Shown: positions 5,976 to 12,822 of the stretch, piece after piece
Layout: every line of letters starts with the position of its first letter
Numbering within the stretch: position 1 is the stretch's first letter
NCBI RefSeq assembly: GCF_008802355.1
Contig: NZ_VZRA01000003.1
Coordinates: 1 to 52,185, forward strand
DNA: 52,185 bases
Reading direction: 5' to 3'
Origin: Oryzomonas sagensis
GTDB taxonomy: Bacteria; Desulfobacterota; Desulfuromonadia; Geobacterales; Pseudopelobacteraceae
Program-made: the position numbers and the translations under genes
The notes under the pieces: model-generated
Seen by the model: the letters and a program-made list of their open reading frames with translations, nothing else
Told to the model about the DNA's origin: nothing
Databases searched by the model: none

Positions 5976-7271
5976 TCAAGCCGCCTGGGCCGTATTCAAT
6001 TGAATGACTTTGGCGCCAACAACATCCAACATACGCCGTTCAATCTCGTTGCCGATCATCTGTGTTGTCTCCCGCAAGTCCTCAATGTCGGTTTCATCGT
6101 AATGCTGCCCCGTTACAGAGCCGTCAATGTGATTTGTCAGAAGGTCGGTATCCTCATACCGCTTGAGTTTTCGCCCAATGGTAATAAATGTGCGGCGTAG
6201 CGCATGAATTGTCAGGTCAAGTCCGGTGGTTCTCTTGAGGTGGTCCGAGCGCATTGACGCATGACCGCTTTTGTTGCTACTGATGATGGCCGGGAATACC
6301 CATTTACAGCCCTCTGGCATCTGAGCCTTGCGGCGCTCAAGGATTGTCATGGCCTGCCTGTTGAGTGGAATATGCAAATTCTCCCGGTTCTTGGTGTCCT
6401 TGATAAGCAACTCCCGGTGTTCGAGGTCGATGTTTTCCCACTGGAGCGTTGCGCTTTCGTTGTGTCTCATGCCGGTGTACAGGGTGAACAGCAACAAGTC
6501 GCGCCTGATTTCAGTGAGTTTTTGCAGGGCCTTGAAGAACACGGAGAAGTCGTTCCGCTTCTTTTCGGCATCAAAGATAAGGCATTCATGGCGGGCCTTG
6601 ATCTTTTCCATCACATTGACATGGCGGCTTGTGAGAACTGCCATAGGGTTTGATTTCAGGGTTGCCGGATACTTCGCTAGGCCATAGTTGAGGACTGCCG
6701 ATAGCATGACGGCGCTGTTTCTGGCGGCCATTGCCCCGGCAACAGATACCTGCTGAAATTTGTCCATGACAACATCTGGAGCCAGGCTGTTCACTTCCTT
6801 GAGGGATAGCGGCATCCATCCGGCGTAATGGCGCTCGATCAAGTCCTGATACTGTTTCGCGGAACTCTCCCGGCGTTCCTTGCCATCCCGGCGTTTTGTT
6901 TCGCGGAAGTAGGATTTCATCAGTTCTTGAAGGGTAACATCGGCACCGGCATTGCTGGAGGTGTCCCCCAACTTGATCTTGATACGTTCTCCAAGGACAG
7001 CATTACCTTCTTGGTCAACATATCCTTTGACCATATTCTTTGCTTGCTCAAGGGTAATCTCTGCTCCATATCGCCCTAGGGTCTTCTTGATAGTGCGGTA
7101 TCCACCCTTCTTGCTGGGGTCTTTTACGTCTATCTGGAGTCTGAATGTTTTTGTCTTTGTGCCGACAACGAGCCCAAAGCCGGGCGTTTCGGTATCCCAA
7201 TAGAGCGCCTGCCCCCCGTCCGTAAACTTGATGCTATCGATCTTTTTTTTGGTGAAAGTTATCTTCGGCAT
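5976..7271 (-). CDS. Tyrosine-recombinase integrase (P4/DUF4102 type)
   Basis: The 431-residue protein has an N-terminal arm-binding domain of the DUF4102 kind (near residues 8-95: DGGQALYWDTETPGFGLVV, then an AP2-like strand region). A core-binding domain spans about 110-215, and the catalytic domain follows. Catalytic residues are visible: R269 in TGMRHNE, H356 and R359 in HALRR, H381 in LTNHIDG, and the nucleophile Y391 in GQHYDE. It would integrate and excise the element. An AGGAGG site precedes the ATG. It is the outermost gene at the right end of the element, as usual for P4-type integrases, and is followed after one base by a 139-residue gene. Confidence 0.93.
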   Translation of the reverse strand: MPKITFTKKKIDSIKFTDGGQALYWDTETPGFGLVVGTKTKTFRLQIDVKDPSKKGGYRTIKKTLGRYGAEITLEQAKNMVKGYVDQEGNAVLGERIKIKLGDTSSNAGADVTLQELMKSYFRETKRRDGKERRESSAKQYQDLIERHYAGWMPLSLKEVNSLAPDVVMDKFQQVSVAGAMAARNSAVMLSAVLNYGLAKYPATLKSNPMAVLTSRHVNVMEKIKARHECLIFDAEKKRNDFSVFFKALQKLTEIRRDLLLFTLYTGMRHNESATLQWENIDLEHRELLIKDTKNRENLHIPLNRQAMTILERRKAQMPEGCKWVFPAIISSNKSGHASMRSDHLKRTTGLDLTIHALRRTFITIGRKLKRYEDTDLLTNHIDGSVTGQHYDETDIEDLRETTQMIGNEIERRMLDVVGAKVIQLNTAQAA

Positions 7272-7291
7272 AATGACCTCCTTTGTCGGCG

Positions 7292-7332
7292 GTCCTTCCT
7301 AAACTGTGCTTTAGGTAGGACTTAAGTAGGAC
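7292..7332. repeat. Inverted and tandem repeats next to the integrase start
   Basis: Positions 7292-7303 (gtccttcctaaa) and 7310-7321 (tttaggtaggac) are inverted repeats matching at 11 of 12 positions around a 6-base loop. The end of the second arm is part of an 11-base tandem repeat, 7311-7321 (ttaggtaggac) and 7322-7332 (ttaagtaggac). Such clustered repeats beside an integrase are candidates for recombinase arm-type sites or an integrase operator. Confidence 0.5.
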
Positions 7333-7376
7333 AAAAAATAAAAAACCCGCTTAATCTGGCTTATAGATTAGCGGGT
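7333..7376 (-). terminator. Intrinsic terminator between the kinase-BON gene and the integrase
   Basis: On the minus strand a stem forms between acccgc-taatct-type arms (7345-7357 and 7365-7376) with one bulged base and a 7-base loop, followed by a T-rich run (the complement of 7333-7345). It would end minus-strand transcription from the host gene before it enters the integrase. A 17-base sequence overlapping its edge (7339-7355) recurs at 7443-7459 with 15 matches. Confidence 0.65.
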
Positions 7377-7455
7377 ATTAGGAAGGAAGTCAAGTTGTAT
7401 GCTGCTGAAATGTAATGCTATTTAATGGTGGCGCGCAACCCTTAAAAAACCTGCT

Positions 7456-8283
7456 TTATGACCGGTCCTTGTATGCCTTGTAGTTGACCACCTGGATGTC
7501 TTCCTGCACCGACTTGACCCCCTTGACCGACCCGGCGATTCTGATGGCTTCCCGTTTTTCCTGTTCCGAGGCCAGGTAGCCGCTGAGATGCACCTTGCCC
7601 TTGGCAACCTCGATGGTGAAGGGGCGGTAGTCCAGGTCGGCCGAATTCAGCAGGGCGGTCTCGATCTTCTTCATCAGGATGGTGTTGTCGATCAACTCCG
7701 TTGCGCGCTTATCCGCTTCCTTGAGGTGGTGATCCCTGGCCGCCGCCACGATGCACTCCACAATGGCCTCTTCCGACATGCGCGACGTGTTGAACACCAG
7801 ATCGTACCCCAGTGGGTCGTGCCAGTCCCGGTCGAAATAGAAATGGATGAAGCCGCCCCGCTGATGGTCGCTGCGGCGGATCATGGACTTGGCCAGGTCG
7901 GGATCGATCCATTCACGCTCGGCGAAGCGTTCGGCCCGCTCTTCGAAATCGGCGATAAAGCGGAGCCTGAGAACGTTGCGGCACTCCTTGAGCAGGTCCT
8001 GGCCGCCGCGGCCGTACAGGATCACGTTCCCCTTGCGGGCGAAATCCAGCAGGATGAGTTCCACCGAGTTAAGAGCCGCGGCACGTTTGCGATCTTCGAC
8101 CGTGATGTAGGAGGGGGGCTTTTCATCGACCATCTGGAGCATGTCGGTCGTAAGGCCGTATTTGGAGGCGATGGCGCCGATCCGGGCACCGTCGACAAAG
8201 GTGTACTTGAGTCGCTTGGCGACCTCTTCCGCAATGTGATACGCCCCGGTGCCCATTTCCCGTGAAAATGTGATGACTGCCAT
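7456..8283 (-). CDS. Cytidylate kinase-like protein with C-terminal BON domain
   Basis: The ATG at 8283 is chosen over a TTG one codon upstream, because GGGAGG lies seven bases before it; this gives 275 residues. The first 190 residues resemble the cytidylate kinase-like family: SREMGTGAYHIAEEVAKRL as a variant P-loop, VILYGRGGQDLL, and the basic segment around RFIADFEERAERFAE. The last 70 residues read like a BON domain (IEVAKGKVHLSGYLASEQEK, then GVKSVQEDIQVV), which usually binds membranes or phospholipids. The P-loop lacks the standard G-x-x-x-x-G-K-S/T, so kinase activity is uncertain. It is the last host gene before the mobile element. Confidence 0.8.
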   Translation of the reverse strand: MAVITFSREMGTGAYHIAEEVAKRLKYTFVDGARIGAIASKYGLTTDMLQMVDEKPPSYITVEDRKRAAALNSVELILLDFARKGNVILYGRGGQDLLKECRNVLRLRFIADFEERAERFAEREWIDPDLAKSMIRRSDHQRGGFIHFYFDRDWHDPLGYDLVFNTSRMSEEAIVECIVAAARDHHLKEADKRATELIDNTILMKKIETALLNSADLDYRPFTIEVAKGKVHLSGYLASEQEKREAIRIAGSVKGVKSVQEDIQVVNYKAYKDRS

Positions 8284-8395
8284 CAATTACCTCCCTGCAG
8301 GATGAGCGTTGCCAGCGCTATATAACACGTTGGGGTTGTGTATACAAGAGGACAGTGGTAACCTTGAACCCTGAAATGATTATCGGGAGGCCCCG

Positions 8396-8995
8396 CTGCC
8401 GGACTACTGCGTCTTCATACTCCGTTTCCTGATCTTTGCCGCCGCCCATTCCCTTTTTGCCGCAACCGGGATCAAGCGAGTCGTCGCCCGGCTGTGCCAT
8501 GGCGAACCACGGGGCTACCGCCTGGCCTACAACCTGTTCTCCCTGGTGCTGTTCGGCTGGGTGATGGCCGCCTTCCGCTCATCGCCGGTGCTCTACTTCG
8601 CCCCCGGCGTCTGGAGTCTGGTCATGTACCTGGGCCAACTCGTCTGCGGGGTGATCCTGGTGGATTGCCTGCGCCGGACCGGGGCGGGCGACTTCCTCGG
8701 CATCAGCCAGCTCGGCTCAGGCCGGGCCGGCGGCCCCCGCCTGGTTACCGACGGCTACTACGCCGTGGTGCGCCACCCCCTGTACCTCTTCTCCACCGCC
8801 TTCCTCCTGCTCAACCCGGTCATGACCGCCCAGTGGCTCCTGTTGACGGTCCTTTCGGCCGCCTATTTCGTCATCGGCGGCCTGATCGAGGAACGCCGCC
8901 TCCTGGCGGAGTTCGGCGACGAATACCGCCGGTATCGCCGGCAGACCCCCTTCATCATCCCCGCAGCCAGGGTCAGGCGACCGCATTCACCTTGA
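8396..8995 (+). CDS. Isoprenylcysteine carboxylmethyltransferase-like membrane protein
   Basis: An integral membrane methyltransferase of the ICMT/PEMT type, about 199 residues. The C-terminal signature is clear: GPRLVTDGYYAVVRHPLYLF for S-adenosylmethionine binding, then EERRLLAEFGDEYRRYRRQTP. The reading frame continues upstream of the first GTG (8546) through conserved-looking sequence (FLIFAAAHSLFAATGIKRVVA), back to a stop at 8372, and no ATG, GTG or TTG occurs there. A GGGAGG sits five bases before a CTG at 8396, so a CTG start is proposed. It is divergent from the kinase-BON gene, and its 3' end overlaps mgtC, which is convergent. Confidence 0.75.
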   Translation: MPDYCVFILRFLIFAAAHSLFAATGIKRVVARLCHGEPRGYRLAYNLFSLVLFGWVMAAFRSSPVLYFAPGVWSLVMYLGQLVCGVILVDCLRRTGAGDFLGISQLGSGRAGGPRLVTDGYYAVVRHPLYLFSTAFLLLNPVMTAQWLLLTVLSAAYFVIGGLIEERRLLAEFGDEYRRYRRQTPFIIPAARVRRPHSP

Positions 8996-9674
8996 CGGTC
9001 ACATCCCTGATGCCGCTTATGGCCGAGACGCTCTCCAGGGCGTCGACAGCCAGTTCCCGGCCGTGCAGCTTGAGCTGGAATTCGTAGACCAAAAGACCCG
9101 CAACCGGGCGCCGCTCCATGCCGAGCAGCGTCATCGTGTAGCCGCAGGCCAGGACCGCCTGGGTGATCCGTTCGAGTTGCCCGTCGCAGTCGTCGCTGTG
9201 GACCGTGAGGACGGCATAGGTGTCCCGGGAGAGCATCCCCTCGATCTTTTTCAGCGCAATGAGGCTCACGAGCGCAATGGCGGTCACCAGGGCCGAGAGC
9301 GCGAACAGGCCGACGCCGCAGGCGACCCCCACGGCCGCGGCGACCCAGAGGCAGGCCGCGGTGGTCAAGCCCCGCACCGATGTCCGCTCCCTGATGATAG
9401 CGCCGGCCCCTAAAAAACCGATCCCCGTCACCACTTGGGCCGCCACCCGGCCGGCATCGATCCCCACCGGCAGCACGCCGCCGAAGTTGCCGAACATGCG
9501 GTAAAAGCTGATGGAAACGGCCACGAACAGGGCTGAGCCGAGGGATACCAGCAGGTGGGTCCTGAAACCGGCCGGCCGGCCGTGAATCTCCCGTTCCAGG
9601 CCGATCAGCGCACCGAAGAGCGCCGCCAGCAGGAGGCGCCCCATCATCTGGTAGTCGAAAGCGACGGGCGTCAT
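8973..9674 (-). CDS. mgtC: MgtC/SapB family membrane protein
   Basis: The 233-residue protein has MgtC family marks: LLLAALFGALIGLEREIHGRPAGFRTHLLV near residues 13-42, VVTGIGFLGAGAIIRE and VRGLTTAACLWVAAAVGVA, spread over five hydrophobic segments in the first 145 residues. The last 80 residues form a soluble ACT-like domain. MgtC proteins aid survival at low magnesium and modulate F-ATPase in pathogens; the role in environmental bacteria is not settled. Its start overlaps the upstream GTPase stop as ATGA, and its stop overlaps the convergent methyltransferase gene by about 23 bases. Confidence 0.9.
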   Translation of the reverse strand: MTPVAFDYQMMGRLLLAALFGALIGLEREIHGRPAGFRTHLLVSLGSALFVAVSISFYRMFGNFGGVLPVGIDAGRVAAQVVTGIGFLGAGAIIRERTSVRGLTTAACLWVAAAVGVACGVGLFALSALVTAIALVSLIALKKIEGMLSRDTYAVLTVHSDDCDGQLERITQAVLACGYTMTLLGMERRPVAGLLVYEFQLKLHGRELAVDALESVSAISGIRDVTVKVNAVA

Positions 9675-10573
9675 GGCGCGTCGGTATCCGGTCCGACGGC
9701 GACCGTCAGCACGAGCCGCCGCGTCTGCCCGTGGAAGGAGATGGTCAGGGGGATCCGCACGCTGCCGTCGGCCTGGGGCAGCGCCTCAGCCGCCAGCGTC
9801 ACCCGGAGATCGCCCAGGGGTTCCGGTTCCGACGGCAGGGGCACACCGGCCGCTTCCTCGCCACCCGCGGGTGGAGCGGGGCTCGGGACCGGGGCTCCGC
9901 CGAGGAGGCTGTCGGGCTGCGCGGGCGGGGCCCCGGCCTGGGGAGCGGCCACGGAGGAGGGGGGGAGGGGGGCCGGTTCGGCTTGCAGGGTGTGTTCCGC
10001 GCCGACCCGTTCCATGATCTGGCGGGAGAGGGCCGAGAAGGTTTCCAGCACCCCTTCGCCGTTCAGCGCCGTGGAGAGGCAGGCCGTGAGGTGCTCCACC
10101 TCCAACTGGGCCGCGGTTGTCGTCGCATTCGCCGCCCCGGCCCGGTCCGTCTTGTTCACCTGCAGGACCGCCGGCATGTCGTTCAGGCTCATGCCGTATG
10201 AGGCCAGGTAATCGCGCAAACGCTCGATGCTCTGCTTCTTCGCCGCCGTGGCGTCCGCGGCATCGACCACCAGCACGACCCCGTCGGCCCCCTTGAGGGT
10301 CATCTTCCAGGCGGCGGGATTGGCGACCCGGCCCGGCAGGGTATAGATGTGGAAACGGATGCGGTAACCGCCGAACACCGGTTGCTCGAACGGGCAAAAA
10401 TCGAAGAAGAGCAGGGAACCGCCGCTGGCCGGCAGTGTTTTCAGTTCGCCGCGCAGCGACGGCTTGATCCTTTCGTACAGGTAGCGCAACGAGGTGCCTT
10501 TGCCGGCCCCTTCATGCCCGTAGTAGACGATCTTGGCGTTGATCTCGCGTTTGGCGTTGTTGATAATGGCCAT
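9671..10573 (-). CDS. MglA-like small GTPase with Pro/Ala-rich extension
   Basis: The first 190 residues follow the MglA (Ras-like) plan: REINAKIVYYGHEGAGKGTS as P-loop, LYERIKPSL, a G3 region with YTLPGR in which the usual Asp is missing (MglA proteins also have T-x-P-G), VVLVVDAAD, and the G4 motif NKTD. After the P-loop Lys comes Gly rather than Ser/Thr, which is unusual for magnesium binding. Residues 200-250 are a Pro/Ala linker, and a small beta-rich domain ends the protein (VRIPLTISFHGQTRRLVLTV). MglA GTPases act in polarity and motility. It is preceded by two likely partner genes and coupled to mgtC by ATGA. Confidence 0.8.
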   Translation of the reverse strand: MAIINNAKREINAKIVYYGHEGAGKGTSLRYLYERIKPSLRGELKTLPASGGSLLFFDFCPFEQPVFGGYRIRFHIYTLPGRVANPAAWKMTLKGADGVVLVVDAADATAAKKQSIERLRDYLASYGMSLNDMPAVLQVNKTDRAGAANATTTAAQLEVEHLTACLSTALNGEGVLETFSALSRQIMERVGAEHTLQAEPAPLPPSSVAAPQAGAPPAQPDSLLGGAPVPSPAPPAGGEEAAGVPLPSEPEPLGDLRVTLAAEALPQADGSVRIPLTISFHGQTRRLVLTVAVGPDTDAP

Positions 10574-10651
10574 GCCAGCTCCCGGTTTGTCGATTGAATA
10601 TCCTCATTGCATGTGCAGCTGTTTCTTCTTCTACCAGTTTTCAGCGGCCAC

Positions 10652-11545
10652 CTACCGCTTTTTGTTGAGCAGCAACCGTTTCGCCTGGGTGGAAATGACC
10701 GATGAAACATTCTTGCTCTTGGCGTAGCCGGCGATATCCTTGTCGCTCAGGGTGGAAAGGTAGCGCAGCGCGTTCTGGACCGGCGTGCGGTGATTGTCCA
10801 CCAGCGCCTTGCGGATGCTGTAGTTTTTGACCCATTCCTTGTTGGCGCAGATCAGGCGCATGATCTCGTCGTTCTGGATGCCGGATTTCAACAGGGTTAC
10901 GACCTCGCCCTCGGTCATGCGCGGGTTCTTGACGACGCTCCCCGAAACGAGCTTGTTTGCATCCTTGACCAGGATCGAGCGCCATTCCTTGTCGCCGGTC
11001 AGGGCCATCTTGATCTTTTCGGCAATGCCCAGCACCTGGGCCATCTGATACTTGCTCTGAAACTCCTCGCCGGTCTCATCCAGCGGAGCATCGGGTTCTT
11101 GCGGGGCGGCTTCGGCCGCTTCCCCGGGCTCGGACTCATGGGGGGCGCTGTCGGCAGACGGCGCAACGCCGGCCCGCTGGAGGATGATCCTCTCCAGGAA
11201 GGAACGGGCCGGTGCGGAAAGCTGCTCGTTCCCCAGGAGCGCTTCCCCAATGCCCTCCCGTTGATGGTGGACCTTGGCGATGGCGTCGAGGAGTGCCGGG
11301 TGGGCCTCGGACGAGCCGGCCACGGCGAGCAGCGTCTCCGAGGGCAGCGAGGAGAATGCCGCCTGCGCCGCAGCCTTGACCGCCGCATCGCCATCCTTCA
11401 TCAGGCAGAAGATCAGCATGAACCGGTCGAACGGCTCCAGTGCCGGGGCGTTCCCGATGCCCTGGAGCCGTTCCCCGGCGCTCTGCCCCGAACGGAGGCA
11501 GGCCGCCACGGGGGGCGATATCTTCAGCTTGATCGTCTCTGCCAT
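10652..11545 (-). CDS. Conserved protein next to the MglA-like GTPase
   Basis: The start at 11545 (MAETIKLKISPPVAACLRSG) has AAGGA upstream and gives 297 residues; a longer frame to 11614 would run into a strong hairpin. The first 120 residues look like short HEAT-type helices (DAAVKAAAQAAFSSLP, HPALLDAIAKVHHQ). A Glu/Pro/Ala linker follows near 130-160. The C-terminal half is helical (QMAQVLGIAEKIKMALTG, ISTQAKRLLLNKKR) and recalls DUF2336-like repeat proteins. No enzyme motif is seen. The position between a SPOR-domain gene and a MglA-like GTPase suggests a scaffold or effector for the GTPase. Confidence 0.65.
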   Translation of the reverse strand: MAETIKLKISPPVAACLRSGQSAGERLQGIGNAPALEPFDRFMLIFCLMKDGDAAVKAAAQAAFSSLPSETLLAVAGSSEAHPALLDAIAKVHHQREGIGEALLGNEQLSAPARSFLERIILQRAGVAPSADSAPHESEPGEAAEAAPQEPDAPLDETGEEFQSKYQMAQVLGIAEKIKMALTGDKEWRSILVKDANKLVSGSVVKNPRMTEGEVVTLLKSGIQNDEIMRLICANKEWVKNYSIRKALVDNHRTPVQNALRYLSTLSDKDIAGYAKSKNVSSVISTQAKRLLLNKKR

Positions 11546-11578
11546 GATCCTTATATCCTGAGCGGTTGCGTACATTGC

Positions 11579-11626
11579 GGCGGCCGGGGTACGGTGCGGC
11601 GCCGCCGCCCCCATACCCCGGCCGCC
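11579..11626 (-). promoter_or_regulatory. Strong GC-rich intercistronic hairpin
   Basis: The arms ggcggccggggta (11579-11591) and taccccggccgcc (11614-11626) are perfectly complementary over 13 bases, and the loop contains a further gcggcgccgc palindrome. It lies between the SPOR gene stop (11636) and the next start (11545) on the minus strand. No T-run follows, so an mRNA-stability or processing element is more likely than an intrinsic terminator. Confidence 0.5.
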
Positions 11627-11635
11627 ATACGTGTG

Positions 11636-12784
11636 TTACGGGTGGGACAGCGATGCCTTGATGCCCAGCCCCTTCAATTTCTTGAGCACGGCATCGGCAC
11701 CTTTCCTGTCGTTGAACGTGCCGGCGACAAGGGTCTTCGACGGTATGGAGACCTCGGCGTGTTTTACGGTCAGGTTGATGCCGGCCGCGGCCAGGCGTTC
11801 CTTCTCGGAACCGGCCCGGGCCGTCAGCAGGTAGGAACCGGCGTACACGGCAAACTTGCCGCCCTGTTCCAGGATGAACGCATCCGAGGTGTACCGTTTC
11901 AATTTGTCCAACTCCTGCTGGGCCTCGGCGCGGCTCGGGTATTCTCCGGCAAGGAGGCGGTTCATGGCTGATTTCTTGCGGCCTCCCGGCTTGACGGCCG
12001 TTTCGACCCCGGCGCCCTTGGCCCGCGACAGGTCTGTCGCCATGGCTTCTTCAAGGACATAGTTCCCCACCACGACCGTCCAGGGGCCGGTAGCCTTGGC
12101 GGGCGCCGGCTTCGGCTTCACCGTATCCTTTTTCGCCGCTGTCGGCGCTGCCTTTTTTGCCGGGACTGCGCCAGCTCCGGCAGGGCTCTTGCCGGGAGCT
12201 TTGGCGGCTTCGGCCGCTTTTTTGTCATTCCCCGGCGTTGGCGAGGGCTTCTTCACTGCACCGGCGGGCTGCTGTTTCGTGGCGGGGGCGGCCTTCGTGG
12301 CATCCAGCTTGGCTGCGGCCGCCGCTTTGGGCTCTTTTGCCGCGGGTGCCGCCTTTTTCTCGGGTGCTGCCGGTTTCTTTTCGGGAACCGCCGCTTTGGC
12401 CGGCTTGGCCGCTTCGGGCTTGGGAGCTTCCGCCTTTGCCGGAGGTGCCGCCTTCACGGCCGCCGGGGGCTCGGCCGCGGCCACCTTCCTGGCTTCGGGC
12501 GCCGCAGGCGCGGCGGCATTCTTCTGCGCCTCCGGCGCGCCTGCCGTCTCATCCTTGCCCGCCTGCCCGTTGCGGGGCGGCAGCGGTTTTTTCACCACCT
12601 GGGGCGCCGGGGCCTCGGCCGGTTTCTGCGCCTCCTGCGGCTTGATCAGCCCGGTGAAGAAATACAGGTACGCAAAAGCCGCCACGAGGATCAACAGTAC
12701 AACCAGCAGCATATTCTGTCTGCCCTTTTCGGCCGGTGCCGTCGACTCGGGCTCCTTGGTGTCGTTGCCAAACTTGAAATCCAT
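11636..12784 (-). CDS. SPOR-domain membrane protein with long Ala/Pro/Lys linker
   Basis: The 382-residue protein has a short cytoplasmic N-terminus, one membrane helix near residues 24-46 (MLLVVLLILVAAFAYLYFF), and a linker of about 190 residues rich in Ala, Pro and Lys. The C-terminal 145 residues hold SPOR-like repeats, one around WTVVVGNYVLEEAMATDLSR and another around KFAVYAGSYLLTARAGSEK. SPOR domains bind denuded septal peptidoglycan glycan strands. GGAGG lies eight bases before the ATG. Downstream are a conserved gene and a MglA-like GTPase, so the cluster may link the cell wall or septum to a polarity switch; that link is inference. Confidence 0.8.
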   Translation of the reverse strand: MDFKFGNDTKEPESTAPAEKGRQNMLLVVLLILVAAFAYLYFFTGLIKPQEAQKPAEAPAPQVVKKPLPPRNGQAGKDETAGAPEAQKNAAAPAAPEARKVAAAEPPAAVKAAPPAKAEAPKPEAAKPAKAAVPEKKPAAPEKKAAPAAKEPKAAAAAKLDATKAAPATKQQPAGAVKKPSPTPGNDKKAAEAAKAPGKSPAGAGAVPAKKAAPTAAKKDTVKPKPAPAKATGPWTVVVGNYVLEEAMATDLSRAKGAGVETAVKPGGRKKSAMNRLLAGEYPSRAEAQQELDKLKRYTSDAFILEQGGKFAVYAGSYLLTARAGSEKERLAAAGINLTVKHAEVSIPSKTLVAGTFNDRKGADAVLKKLKGLGIKASLSHP

Positions 12785-12822
12785 GAAAAAAACCTCCGTT
12801 GATTTTTAACCCGCGCAAGCGG

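Larger units (their letters stand above)
1..7460. mobile_element. Integrated phage-like element or satellite (right part; left end outside the window)
   Basis: This stretch holds a P4-type tyrosine integrase at its right edge, an excisionase-like protein, a DUF1376-like and a DUF5659-like protein, two genes resembling podovirus virion genes, and ADP-ribosylglycohydrolase cargo. Genes are short, tightly coupled on the minus strand and poorer in GC than the host genes to the right; 1682-2110 is notably AT-rich. The right boundary is inferred to lie between the integrase start (7271) and the end of the kinase-BON host gene (7456). No capsid, terminase or portal gene is visible here, so it may be a satellite, an integrative island or a prophage continuing to the left. 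Confidence 0.8.
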
